NCBI RefSeq assembly: GCF_003122205.1 | Contig: NZ_QEYE01000005.1 | Coordinates: 62,001-126,000 of the forward strand | Reading direction: 5' to 3' | From: Maritimibacter sp. 55A14 | GTDB taxonomy: Bacteria > Pseudomonadota > Alphaproteobacteria > Rhodobacterales > Rhodobacteraceae | Length of the DNA stretch: 64,000 bases | Shown: positions 1-7,455 of the stretch, one piece after another | Numbering within the stretch: the first letter of the stretch is position 1 | How the letters are laid out: each line of letters opens with the position of its first letter | Notes under the pieces: model-generated | The model's database searches: none | What the model saw: only the letters and a program-made list of their open reading frames with translations | Told to the model about the DNA's origin: nothing | Made by a program: the position numbers and the translations under genes

Positions 1-1829
1 TCGAGGACGTGATGTCGATGCTCAGCGAGATGGGCATCAACGTGATCGAGGCCGAGGAGGCCGACGAGGAGGCCGAAGGCTCCACCGAGGTCGTGGAGAC
101 CTCCACCTCCCGCGAGGTGACTGTCAGCACCTCCACTTCCGAGACGCTCGACCGCACCGACGACCCGGTGCGCATGTATCTGCGCGAGATGGGCTCGGTC
201 GAACTGCTGAGCCGCGAGGGCGAGATCGCCATCGCCAAGCGCATCGAGGCCGGCCGCAACACGATGATCGCCGGGCTCTGCGAAAGCCCGCTGACCTTCC
301 AGGCGATCACCATCTGGCGTGACGAGTTGCTGTCCGAGGACATCCTGCTGCGCGACGTGATCGACCTTGAGGCGACCTTCGGCTCGGGCATGGAAGACGA
401 GGGCGAGGGCAGCGTCGTGGGCGGGCTCGGCGCGGCCAACACCTCCGCCGCGCCGGCGGCCGAGAAGAAGAAGGCCGCCGAGGAGCCGGAGCTGGACGCC
501 GACGGCAACCCGATCAGCACCGACAGCGACGACGACGAGGACGACGACGAGCAGGCCGGCATGTCGCTGGCCGCAATGGAGGCAGCACTCAAGCCCCGCG
601 TGCTGGAGATGCTCGACCGGATGGCCGCGGATTACACGCGCCTGTCGGAGATGCAGGACAACCGCCTGTCGGCGACGCTGAACGAGGACAGCTCCTTCTC
701 CAAGGCCGAGGAGACGGAATACCAGGCCCTGCGCGCCGAGATCGTCGAACTGGTGAACGGGCTGCACCTGCACAACAACCGCATCGAGGCGCTGATCGAC
801 CAGCTTTACGGCATCAACCGGCGCATCATGTCCATCGACAGCGCGATGGTGAAGCTCGCCGACCAGGCGCGCATCAACCGGCGCGAATTCATCGACGCCT
901 ATCGCGGCTCGGAGCTCGACCCGAACTGGATGGACCGGATGGCCGAGAAGCCGGGCCGGGGCTGGCAGGCACTGGTCGAACGCTCCCGCGACAAGGTGGA
1001 GGAGCTGCGCTCCGAAATGGCCCAGGTCGGGCAGTATATCGGCCTCGACATCGAGGAATTCCGGCGCATCGTGAACCAGGTCCAGAAGGGCGAGAAGGAG
1101 GCCCGGCAGGCCAAGAAGGAAATGGTCGAGGCCAACTTGCGGCTGGTCATTTCTATCGCCAAGAAATACACCAACCGCGGCCTGCAATTCCTTGATCTCA
1201 TTCAGGAAGGCAATATCGGCCTGATGAAGGCGGTGGACAAATTCGAATATCGCCGGGGCTACAAGTTCTCGACCTACGCAACATGGTGGATCCGCCAGGC
1301 GATCACCCGCTCCATCGCGGATCAGGCGCGCACCATCCGCATTCCGGTCCACATGATCGAGACGATCAACAAACTGGTGCGCACCGGCCGCCAGATGCTC
1401 CACGAGATCGGGCGGGAACCGACGCCGGAAGAGCTGGCCGAGAAGCTGCAAATGCCGCTGGAGAAGGTCCGCAAGGTGATGAAGATCGCCAAGGAGCCGA
1501 TTTCTCTGGAAACTCCCATCGGCGACGAGGAAGACAGCCAGCTCGGCGATTTCATCGAGGACAAGAACGCCGTCCTGCCGCTGGACAGCGCCATTCAGGA
1601 GAACCTGAAGGAAACCACGACGCGGGTGCTCTCATCGCTCACCCCGCGCGAGGAACGGGTGCTGCGCATGCGCTTCGGCATCGGCATGAACACCGACCAC
1701 ACGCTGGAGGAAGTGGGCCAGCAGTTCTCGGTGACGCGGGAACGCATCCGGCAGATCGAGGCCAAGGCGCTGCGGAAGCTGAAGCATCCGAGCCGGTCAC
1801 GGAAGTTGCGGAGTTTCCTGGATCAGTGA
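1..1829 (+). CDS. rpoD: RNA polymerase primary sigma factor RpoD (5' truncated by window edge)
   Basis: Housekeeping sigma-70 factor that directs core RNA polymerase to -35/-10 promoters. The reading frame is open from base 3, so the N-terminus lies outside the window. Visible parts in order: end of region 1.1, region 1.2 ([11 protein letters not shown]), a long acidic non-conserved insert (several Asp/Glu runs near bases 400-560), region 2 with [16 protein letters not shown] and [15 protein letters not shown], region 3, and region 4 with the helix-turn-helix [17 protein letters not shown]. It ends in [11 protein letters not shown]. Codon use is typical of the window. The stop overlaps the GTG of the following PIN-domain gene, and base composition drops sharply right after it. 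The call is certain; only the 5' end is missing. Confidence 0.98.
   Translation, partial: EDVMSMLSEMGINVIEAEEADEEAEGSTEVVETSTSREVTVSTSTSETLDRTDDPVRMYLREMGSVELLSREGEIAIAKRIEAGRNTMIAGLCESPLTFQAITIWRDELLSEDILLRDVIDLEATFGSGMEDEGEGSVVGGLGAANTSAAPAAEKKKAAEEPELDADGNPISTDSDDDEDDDEQAGMSLAAMEAALKPRVLEMLDRMAADYTRLSEMQDNRLSATLNEDSSFSKAEETEYQALRAEIVELVNGLHLHNNRIEALIDQLYGINRRIMSIDSAMVKLADQARINRREFIDAYRGSELDPNWMDRMAEKPGRGWQALVERSRDKVEELRSEMAQVGQYIGLDIEEFRRIVNQVQKGEKEARQAKKEMVEANLRLVISIAKKYTNRGLQFLDLIQEGNIGLMKAVDKFEYRRGYKFSTYATWWIRQAITRSIADQARTIRIPVHMIETINKLVRTGRQMLHEIGREPTPEELAEKLQMPLEKVRKVMKIAKEPISLETPIGDEEDSQLGDFIEDKNAVLPLDSAIQENLKETTTRVLSSLTPREERVLRMRFGIGMNTDHTLEEVGQQFSVTRERIRQIEAKALRKLKHPSRSRKLRSFLDQ
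1789..1827 (+). repeat. Copy 1 of an imperfect direct repeat: rpoD 3' end
   Basis: The last 39 bases of rpoD align without gaps to 2598-2636, with 27 of 39 identical positions counted by eye. Shared blocks are CGAG, CGGTC, CGGAAG, AGTT and GGATC at identical spacing. The two copies bracket an AT-rich cassette. This could be the trace of site-specific integration at the rpoD 3' end, but chance similarity is not excluded. Confidence 0.45.
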
Positions 1830-2410
1830 AGTCCTGCACCTTCGATTGGAACTGCGTAATTGCAGCCGAATGTGCCGAGGAACAGGGTATCTACATCCGT
1901 AAACTAGTAGAGTTGCATCGGTCTGGTGTTCTCGATGTTGGCATAACGACCGTATCAGCATCGGAGACACTTAAGGAATCGAAATCGTTTCCTGCGAGCG
2001 GCAAGCAGTTCAGGCGACGCATATCGGCGCTGGGGTGGGATGATCTCTCGATTGTTCTCGGTCCTTGTGTTGTTGGCTTGAGCTATATTGGCTTATCCAA
2101 ATTGGCCGACGAAACATTTAACAATGAAATCAATGCACTTTGGAACGTCATCTGTCCGGGCATTGAGCGCAAACTTCCAACATCTGTTTCGCAGGAAACT
2201 CTTTGGTCACCTCAATACAAGAAGTGGCGCAATGCTTGGTGCGACGTTCATACTTTGTGGACACACATCAACGATGACCGCGATATCTTTGTAACGACCA
2301 ACACGAAGGATTTTCAGGGTAATTTCGGTGAACTGAAAGAGCTTGGTTTGCGGGAAGTTGCATCCCCAAATGAGGTGTTGACCTCGACGACCTCCCGCTT
2401 GAAACGGTAG
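1826..2410 (+). CDS. PIN-like domain protein, probable nuclease toxin without antitoxin
   Basis: 194-residue protein with the layout of a PIN-fold metal-dependent ribonuclease. Candidate acidic residues are D7 in TFDWN, E47 in VSASET, D140 in CDVHTLW, and D150/D151/D153 just before [10 protein letters not shown] (154-163), the classic late PIN motif. The only plausible start is the GTG at 1826, since the first acidic residue is residue 7. This GTG overlaps the rpoD stop as GTGA, with no clear Shine-Dalgarno of its own, so translation may be coupled to rpoD. The gene is visibly AT-richer than its neighbours and uses codons rare elsewhere here, which suggests horizontal acquisition. No antitoxin gene is adjacent. 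PIN domains also occur in non-toxin RNA processing proteins, so a toxin role is inference. Confidence 0.75.
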   Translation: MKSCTFDWNCVIAAECAEEQGIYIRKLVELHRSGVLDVGITTVSASETLKESKSFPASGKQFRRRISALGWDDLSIVLGPCVVGLSYIGLSKLADETFNNEINALWNVICPGIERKLPTSVSQETLWSPQYKKWRNAWCDVHTLWTHINDDRDIFVTTNTKDFQGNFGELKELGLREVASPNEVLTSTTSRLKR

Positions 2411-2501
2411 GAAAGCGCCCTGCCCGAAATCGTGGGGCGCCTTGCGCGCTGCTGGGCAAGCGTCGGATCGTCCCGGCGGCCTGGCGTTTTGGTAAAGCCA
2501 G

Positions 2502-2594
2502 ATCTGGTCCCGCCGCATCGACCGCGAACATCATCTGATCTACCGGGCCAGCGCGACTGCGTTGGAGACTATCCAGTGCCGATATCACGACTGA
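2502..2594 (+). pseudogene. C-terminal remnant of a YoeB/Txe-family mRNA interferase
   Basis: This frame reads IWSRRIDREHHLIYR and, after a short stretch, IQCRYHD followed by TGA. It matches the C-terminal third of YoeB toxins, whose family signature is W-S-R-R-I-x-x-E-H-R-L-V-Y followed by a terminal CRYHY-like end. An in-frame TAA at 2493 cuts the frame just upstream and I found no convincing N-terminal half, so only a fragment of about 30 codons survives. No YefM-type antitoxin is present. It lies between the PIN gene and the second copy of the rpoD-end repeat, consistent with decay inside a small acquired cassette. Confidence 0.7.
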
Positions 2595-2597
2595 CCC

Positions 2598-2636
2598 CGA
2601 GACGGTCGCGGAAGCTCACCAGTTCTCAGGATCGTT
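2598..2636 (+). repeat. Copy 2 of the imperfect rpoD 3'-end direct repeat
   Basis: Non-coding stretch that aligns ungapped with 1789-1827 (27/39 identities). Read in the matching frame it gives RRSRKLTSSQD, compared with [12 protein letters not shown] at the end of RpoD. It lies four bases after the stop of the YoeB remnant. Divergence would be expected if this were a displaced, no longer selected original rpoD end. That explanation is inference. Confidence 0.45.
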
Positions 2637-2675
2637 TTCCACGGCCTTGGGTTGCGGGAGAGCACTTCCCGGCCC

Positions 2676-2960
2676 CTACCCTGTGATATCGAAGCTGCGC
2701 AGCCCGTCGCTGGGCTCGGCCTCCTCGGTCTCGATGTTCTGCACCACGGCCGCGCCCGGCCCTTCGTCGAGCGCATGGACCATCGCGGCCACGTCGGCCT
2801 TGCGCCCCTGAAGGAAGGCCAGCACCGACCCGTCATCCTCGTTGCGGACCCAGCCCGTCAGGCCGTGCGCCTCGGCCTGGCCCCTGGCCCAGGCCCGGAA
2901 CGACACGCCCTGCACGCGGCCGGTGATCCGGGTTCTGATCGCCACGCAATCCTTTTCCAT
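2676..2960 (-). CDS. acyP: Acylphosphatase
   Basis: 94-residue cytosolic enzyme that hydrolyses the carboxyl-phosphate bond of acylphosphates. The family signature is clear: GRVQGVSFRAW contains the phosphate-binding loop and catalytic Arg (R22), and GWVRNEDDGSV carries the catalytic Asn (N40). Length equals the family norm. An ATG six codons upstream (2978) exists, but AGGGAGAGGA sits directly before the ATG at 2960, which favours the shorter start. It is divergent from the YjbQ-type gene at 3071. Confidence 0.93.
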   Translation of the reverse strand: MEKDCVAIRTRITGRVQGVSFRAWARGQAEAHGLTGWVRNEDDGSVLAFLQGRKADVAAMVHALDEGPGAAVVQNIETEEAEPSDGLRSFDITG

Positions 2961-3070
2961 CTTTCCTCTCCCTGTCATCGGCCCGCCCTATCCCAGCATC
3001 CGGGCCGCCCCTCATGCAAGCCCGTCATGCAAGCCTTGCATCGGCGCGGGGAAATCCGCAGGCTGGCCCC

Positions 3071-3481
3071 ATGCAGACGGTCTTCACGCTCCGGACGGAC
3101 GGTCCCGGCCTCTACGAGTTCACTTCGCAGGTCACCGGCTGGACGCGCGGGGCGGATGACGGGCTGCTCACGCTTTTCATCCGGCACACCTCCGCCAGCC
3201 TCCTGATCCAGGAGAACGCCGACCCGGCCGTACAACGCGACCTGCTGGCCTTCCTGCGCCGGCTGGCGCCCCATGCGGACGACCCGGCGATGGAGTACCT
3301 CACCCACCGCACCGAAGGCCCCGACGACATGCCCGCCCATATCAAGGCGGCGCTGCTGCCGGTCAGCCTGTCGATCCCGGTGCGCGGCGGACAACCGGTG
3401 CTGGGCACCTGGCAGGGTATCTATCTGGTCGAGCACCGCGATGCGCCGCGCAACCGCGAGGTCGCCGCGCATCTGGCCTGA
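3071..3481 (+). CDS. Secondary thiamine-phosphate synthase-like protein, YjbQ/UPF0047 family
   Basis: 136-residue small protein of the YjbQ family. Recognisable motifs are LFIRHTSASLLIQENADP (about residues 36-53), HIKAALLPVSLSIPV, and GTWQGIYLVEHRD near the C-terminus. Some family members have weak thiamine-phosphate synthase activity in vitro, but the physiological role is unsettled. The start is the ATG opening MQTVFTLRTDGPG; an upstream in-frame ATG at 3014 would add unrelated residues. It is convergent with dodecin, 10 bases apart. Confidence 0.88.
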   Translation: MQTVFTLRTDGPGLYEFTSQVTGWTRGADDGLLTLFIRHTSASLLIQENADPAVQRDLLAFLRRLAPHADDPAMEYLTHRTEGPDDMPAHIKAALLPVSLSIPVRGGQPVLGTWQGIYLVEHRDAPRNREVAAHLA

Positions 3482-3491
3482 CGCGCGGGCG

Positions 3492-3695
3492 TCAGTCGTC
3501 GAGCACGAAGGTCACCATCATGTTGACCTGAAACTGCGTGACCTTGCCGTTCTCGACCTGCGCCCGTTGTTCCTTGACCCAGGCGCCGGTGATCCCGCGC
3601 AACGTCTTGGAGGCGCGTTCTATGCCTTCCGTCACCGCGTCGTCGAAACTCTTGGTGGAGGTGGCGGATATCTCGGTAACTCGTGCAACACTCAT
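3492..3695 (-). CDS. Dodecin, flavin-binding storage protein
   Basis: 67-residue protein matching bacterial dodecins, which assemble into hollow 12-mers that bind FMN or riboflavin pairs and buffer free flavin. The sequence opens SVARVTEISATSTKSFDDAV, continues with GIERASKTLRGITGAWVKEQ and ends QFQVNMMVTFVLDD, the usual three-strand/one-helix pattern. AGGAGG lies eight bases before the chosen ATG at 3695; the upstream ATG at 3737 would add an unrelated leader. Its closeness to the riboflavin cluster (from 5.3 kb) is functionally suggestive, though the genes are not co-transcribed. Confidence 0.92.
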   Translation of the reverse strand: MSVARVTEISATSTKSFDDAVTEGIERASKTLRGITGAWVKEQRAQVENGKVTQFQVNMMVTFVLDD

Positions 3696-3800
3696 GGCGA
3701 TGTCCTCCTTTTTCTCGACTCCTGAGACCAACGGCATTCCTTCCGTTGCGGTTCCATCCTACCACACCTCACCGCACGGGCCGAAATCCTGCGGCGGACC

Positions 3801-4490
3801 TCAGCCCAGTGCCGCCGGATTGGGCATCAGGAAGACCTCGCGCACCGCCGCGCGGGCGGGTTGGTCGAGCGCATAGACAACGGCATTCGCCACGTCCTCG
3901 GGTTGAAGCTTGTCGGGCTTGGGCTCGTCGAAAAAGGGCGTATCGACCATCCCCGGCGCAATCACCGTGCAGCGGCCGCCCCATTCGGCCATTTCCTCGG
4001 CCAGGTTGGCGCCGTAGCCGTGCACGAACCATTTTGTGGCGCCATAGACCGACCCCGCGATGGCGCGTCGCCCCGCCGCCGAGCCGGTCAGCAGCATGTG
4101 CCCCTTGCGCTTGCGCAGCTCCGGCATCGCCGCCTTGGCGGTCCAGAGAAGCGCGGTGATGTTGAGCGCGACCATCGCCTCCCATTCCTCGGGGCGGCCG
4201 GCCTCGGTCCCGGCGGCGCTGCTGCCGCGGCCGGCATTGGCGAAGGCCGCGTCGAGCCGCCCGAAGCGGTCGACCAGCCGCGCGACGGCGTTCTGCTGCG
4301 CGCCCAGATCGGTGGCGTCCCCCGGCAGGGCCATCGCCGCGTCGCCGCCCAGCTCCGCCGCCAGCGCGTCGAGCTTGTCGCGGCTGCGCGCCATGAGCCC
4401 CACACGCCAGCCCGCGGCGACCGCCGCGCGCGCCGTGGCGGCCCCGATCCCCGAAGATGCGCCGGTGATGAAAAGCGTTCTGTCGCCCAT
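3801..4490 (-). CDS. Short-chain dehydrogenase/reductase (SDR)
   Basis: 229-residue NAD(P)-dependent oxidoreductase of the classical SDR type. It has the N-terminal Rossmann motif TGASSGIG (residues 9-16), an FANAG motif, a catalytic Ser region at [12 protein letters not shown], and YGATK as the catalytic YxxxK. The PGMVDTPFF segment follows. It resembles YdfG-like broad-specificity 3-hydroxy acid dehydrogenases, but the substrate cannot be read from sequence. An AGGAGG lies a few bases before the ATG. It lies 40 bases downstream of the folate gene on the same strand and could share its transcript. Confidence 0.9.
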   Translation of the reverse strand: MGDRTLFITGASSGIGAATARAAVAAGWRVGLMARSRDKLDALAAELGGDAAMALPGDATDLGAQQNAVARLVDRFGRLDAAFANAGRGSSAAGTEAGRPEEWEAMVALNITALLWTAKAAMPELRKRKGHMLLTGSAAGRRAIAGSVYGATKWFVHGYGANLAEEMAEWGGRCTVIAPGMVDTPFFDEPKPDKLQPEDVANAVVYALDQPARAAVREVFLMPNPAALG

Positions 4491-4530
4491 GTCGTGACCT
4501 CCTGAAGAATGATGCGGGCGGGCGGCCGGA

Positions 4531-5175
4531 TCAGACCGGCACGATCACCGCCTCGGTCATCGGAACATCGAAGGGCTGCGGGAAGATCGTGTCGATCACC
4601 TGTATCCCGTAGCCGACCCCGATGACATGTGGAGCCGCCCCCGCGGCCTTCAACCCAGCCAGCGTCCTGTCGTAGTAGCCGCCGCCATAGCCCAGCCGGA
4701 AATTGCCCTCGCCCAGGCCGACCACCGGGGCGATCACGATATCGGGGCGCAACTCCGGCGCATCGGCGGGTGGGACGGGAATGTTCCAGATACCGCGCTC
4801 CAGCGCCATACCGGGTTCCCAGGCGCGGAAGATGAGCGGCGCGGCCTTCTCCACCACCACGGGCAGGGCCAGCCGGGCGCCCGCGTCGCGGCGCGCCGCG
4901 GCCCATCCGCGCAGGTCGGGCTCGCCCCGGAACGGCCAGTAGAGCGCGATCACCGCGCCGGCGCTTTCGGGCAGACGGCGGTCCAGTTCCTCGGCCAGCC
5001 TGCGGTCTGCGGCCTGCCGGTCGGCCACCGGAAGCGCCTGCCGGGCCGCGATCAGCCGGGCGCGTTCCGCCTTGCGCCAGCGCGCCACGTCGCGCAGCGC
5101 CGCGGCATCCGCCCCGTCCTCGAAAAGATGCGCATAGCACGGCGCCTCGCCGCCCCGGTCCTCGTCCTCGGCCAT
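4531..5175 (-). CDS. 5-formyltetrahydrofolate cyclo-ligase
   Basis: 214-residue enzyme that converts 5-formyl-THF to 5,10-methenyl-THF using ATP, in folate one-carbon metabolism. The diagnostic ATP/folate motif [16 protein letters not shown] is near residues 156-171, preceded by [13 protein letters not shown]. The N-terminal [14 protein letters not shown] helix is also typical. About 20 extra residues precede it, a pattern seen in alphaproteobacterial members. GGGGG precedes the ATG. Divergent from nrdR across 166 bases. In some proteobacteria this gene lies beside the 6S RNA gene; no convincing 6S structure was found here. Confidence 0.93.
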   Translation of the reverse strand: MAEDEDRGGEAPCYAHLFEDGADAAALRDVARWRKAERARLIAARQALPVADRQAADRRLAEELDRRLPESAGAVIALYWPFRGEPDLRGWAAARRDAGARLALPVVVEKAAPLIFRAWEPGMALERGIWNIPVPPADAPELRPDIVIAPVVGLGEGNFRLGYGGGYYDRTLAGLKAAGAAPHVIGVGYGIQVIDTIFPQPFDVPMTEAVIVPV

Positions 5176-5341
5176 GCTGTTCCCCCGTCTTGTCCCTGCT
5201 TATCAGAGCAGCCCACCGGGGCGGCTGCAAGCCCGGTCCGGCCTATCAGCATATAGGGGGCGCAATTCGCCCCTACCCAATCTCTCGCGGGTGACTTATA
5301 GTCGATGTGGATATGTGTGGACGACCACCAAGGGAGGGGCC

Positions 5342-5815
5342 ATGCGCTGCCCGTTTTGCGGAAATATCGACACCCAGGTGAAGGACTCGCGCCCCGCCGA
5401 AGACCACGTCGCCATCCGGCGTAGGCGATTCTGCCCGGCCTGCTCGGGACGTTTCACCACCTATGAGCGGGTGCAGCTGCGCGACCTGGTGGTCATCAAG
5501 AGCAACGGACGGCGCGAGGATTTCGACCGCGACAAGCTGGAACGCTCGATCCGGATCGCGTTGCAGAAGCGCCCGGTGGACCCGGAACGCATGGACCAGA
5601 TGATCTCCGGCATCGTGCGGCGGCTGGAGAGCATGGGCGAGACCGACATTCCCTCCAACACCATCGGCGAGATCGTGATGGAGGCGCTGGCCCGGATCGA
5701 CACGGTGGCCTATGTGCGTTTCGCCAGCGTCTACAAGAATTTCCAGGCGGTCGAGGATTTCGAGGACTTCATGTCGGAACTGCGCCCGCCGGACCCCCCC
5801 GAAGAAAAGGCATGA
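5342..5815 (+). CDS. nrdR: Transcriptional repressor NrdR
   Basis: 157-residue zinc-ribbon/ATP-cone regulator that represses ribonucleotide reductase genes according to the nucleotide pool. The N-terminal zinc ribbon is MRCPFCGN ... [16 protein letters not shown] with four Cys; the ATP-cone follows ([18 protein letters not shown]). Length is standard. GGGAGG stands shortly before the ATG. Its end overlaps the ribD start as ATGA, so the two are translationally coupled, the usual arrangement with riboflavin genes. Confidence 0.97.
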   Translation: MRCPFCGNIDTQVKDSRPAEDHVAIRRRRFCPACSGRFTTYERVQLRDLVVIKSNGRREDFDRDKLERSIRIALQKRPVDPERMDQMISGIVRRLESMGETDIPSNTIGEIVMEALARIDTVAYVRFASVYKNFQAVEDFEDFMSELRPPDPPEEKA

Positions 5816-6915
5816 GCCAGGCCGCCGACGCGCGCTGGATGGCGCTTGCGCTGTCGCTGGGCGCGCGCGGCATGGGCAAGGTCTGGCCGAACCCGGCGGT
5901 GGGCTGCGTGGTCGTGGCGGGAAACCGCCTGGTCGGGCGCGGCTGGACACAGCCCGGCGGGCGGCCGCATGCAGAGACTGTGGCGCTGGCGCAGGCCGGC
6001 GCCGCCGCGCGGGGTGCGACCGCCTATGTCACCCTGGAGCCCTGCGCCCACCACGGCGTGACGCCGCCCTGCGCCGAGGCGCTGGCCGCGGCGGGCGTGG
6101 CGCGCGTCGTCACCGCGCTGGAGGATCCCGACCCGCGGGTCGCGGGCGGCGGCCATGCGGTGCTGCGCGCGGCGGGCATCGCGGTGGAGACGGGGCCGGG
6201 CGAAGCTGCCGCCCGCCACGACCATCGCGGTTTCCTGACGCGCGTGACGCAGGGCCGCCCGATGCTGACGCTGAAACTCGCCACCACGCTCGACGGGCGC
6301 ATCGCCACCGCGGCGGGCGAGAGCCGATGGATCACCGGGTCCGAGGCGCGGCGCATGGTCCATGCTCTCCGGGCGCGGCACGACGCGGTGATGGTCGGCG
6401 CCGGCACGGCACGGGCCGACGACCCGCTGCTCACGGTGCGCGGCATGGGGCCGGTGCGTCAGCCGGTCCGAATCGTCTGCGACACGCGGCTGAGCCTAAC
6501 GCCCGAGAGCCGCCTGGGCCGCAGCCTGGACGATGCGCCGCTGTGGATATGCCACGGGCCGGAAGCGCCGGACGCGGCGGTGCGCGCCTGGCGCGACGCG
6601 GGTGCCACGACGCTGGCCTGCGCGGCGGGGGCGGATGGATGGCTGGATATGGGGGATGTGCTGGGGAAACTCGGCGATGCCGGGCTTACGCGGGTCTTTT
6701 GCGAAGGCGGCGGGACACTGGCGGCCTCGCTCCTGGGCGGGGGGCTCGTCGATGAATTGATCGGGTTCACCGCCGGCATGGCGCTGGGTGCGGATGGCCG
6801 CCCGGCGACGGGGCCTCTCGGCCTTTCGACCCTGGGGGAGGCGCCCCGGTTTCAGCTTCACGCCTCGCGCGCCATCGGCGGCGACATCATGCATCATTGG
6901 GTGACGCAGAGTTAG
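5812..6915 (+). CDS. ribD: Bifunctional riboflavin biosynthesis deaminase/reductase RibD
   Basis: 367-residue cytosolic enzyme for the second and third steps of riboflavin synthesis: deamination of the pyrimidine, then NADPH-dependent reduction of the ribosyl side chain. The deaminase half has the zinc motif HAE near residue 53 and [11 protein letters not shown] near 84-94. The reductase half starts around residue 145 ([15 protein letters not shown]), with [12 protein letters not shown] and [13 protein letters not shown] later. It overlaps nrdR by four bases. The next rib gene, ribE, is 5.4 kb away because an opposite-strand capsule module intervenes. Confidence 0.97.
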   Translation: MSQAADARWMALALSLGARGMGKVWPNPAVGCVVVAGNRLVGRGWTQPGGRPHAETVALAQAGAAARGATAYVTLEPCAHHGVTPPCAEALAAAGVARVVTALEDPDPRVAGGGHAVLRAAGIAVETGPGEAAARHDHRGFLTRVTQGRPMLTLKLATTLDGRIATAAGESRWITGSEARRMVHALRARHDAVMVGAGTARADDPLLTVRGMGPVRQPVRIVCDTRLSLTPESRLGRSLDDAPLWICHGPEAPDAAVRAWRDAGATTLACAAGADGWLDMGDVLGKLGDAGLTRVFCEGGGTLAASLLGGGLVDELIGFTAGMALGADGRPATGPLGLSTLGEAPRFQLHASRAIGGDIMHHWVTQS

Positions 6916-6928
6916 CGTCGGCGCAGGG

Positions 6929-7144
6929 TTACTTGGCCGGGTGGCGGCGCGCCCCGTCATGCAGGTCCGACCGGAACAGATCGACCATCTCGGATTTGGT
7001 CAGGCCGTTCGACAAGGATTTGAGTTTCTCGCTCCGGGGAATGCGAAACCCGCGCAGCGTGGGGACGGCAATACGCACGATGCCCGGTTTCACCCGGTCG
7101 CGCAGATTGCGGTTGATCGACAGATAAGGTCCAGAGACAGACAT
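6929..7144 (-). CDS. Small basic protein of unknown function next to kpsC
   Basis: 71-residue protein, not recognised. It is rich in Lys/Arg with no membrane segment or signal peptide, and ends in a polar tail (FRSDLHDGARRHPAK). The start at 7144 (MSVSGPYLSINRN) is chosen because ACGGAG precedes it by about nine bases; an in-frame ATG at 7195 has no such site. A promoter-like pair lies upstream at 7185-7213. It is on the same strand as the kps genes but separated from kpsC by 311 AT-rich bases, so it is probably transcribed independently. It converges on ribD with 13 bases between stops. Confidence is limited by small size. Confidence 0.6.
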   Translation of the reverse strand: MSVSGPYLSINRNLRDRVKPGIVRIAVPTLRGFRIPRSEKLKSLSNGLTKSEMVDLFRSDLHDGARRHPAK

Positions 7145-7455
7145 TAACGCTACTCCGTATCCATGGTTAGCGCCCCCTAGGCGGAAATATGCCACGTCTT
7201 AAGGCTTTTTCAATTTCATAAGCACGCGGCAATCGCAGATGTTTCCGCAGGACTGTTTCTCAGGCCATTGTTTTTCTGAACGTTTTCAGGTTGACCGTGG
7301 TAAAATTACATCCTCGTGATGTAGCGTCGGACCCAGAATTGCCACAATTGACCGGACCCTATTGTATACGACAGGCCCACAGTTATCTTTTATGGAATTT
7401 TTTGTTTCCGAAACACTCGCCTTCCGCGCGACTCACCTGCAAGGCCATCGGCGAT
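7145..7455. other. 311-base AT-rich intergenic region between kpsC 3' end and the small gene
   Basis: No coding frame here looks real. The stretch is clearly AT-richer than its surroundings. It holds a six-base inverted repeat TACATC-N5-GATGTA at 7307-7323, a short stem CTGAA-N4-TTCAG at 7276-7289, and the promoter-like pair at 7185-7213 for the small leftward gene. The inverted repeats could be regulator sites or weak terminators; no T-run follows on the kpsC coding strand. Confidence 0.5.
7185..7213 (-). promoter_or_regulatory. Candidate promoter for the 71-residue gene
   Basis: On the minus strand TTGAAA (7208-7213) is followed after 17 bases by ATATTT (7185-7190), about 41-46 bases before the ATG at 7144. 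The TTGAAA box and the CATAT-like -10 also resemble alphaproteobacterial heat-shock sigma promoters. Sequence inspection only. Confidence 0.35.

Noticed and set aside
2411-2501. An intact YoeB gene
   Set aside because: An in-frame TAA at 2493 and lack of any recognisable N-terminal half leave only the C-terminal fragment.
3728-3747. CAACGG-N8-CCGTTG inverted repeat upstream of dodecin
   Set aside because: Short, without a T-run, and overlaps the alternative dodecin leader; too weak to call a terminator or operator.
5176-5341. Possible 6S RNA between the folate cyclo-ligase and nrdR genes
   Set aside because: 6S RNA can lie beside this gene in proteobacteria, but I could not draw the long bulged stem in these 166 bases.
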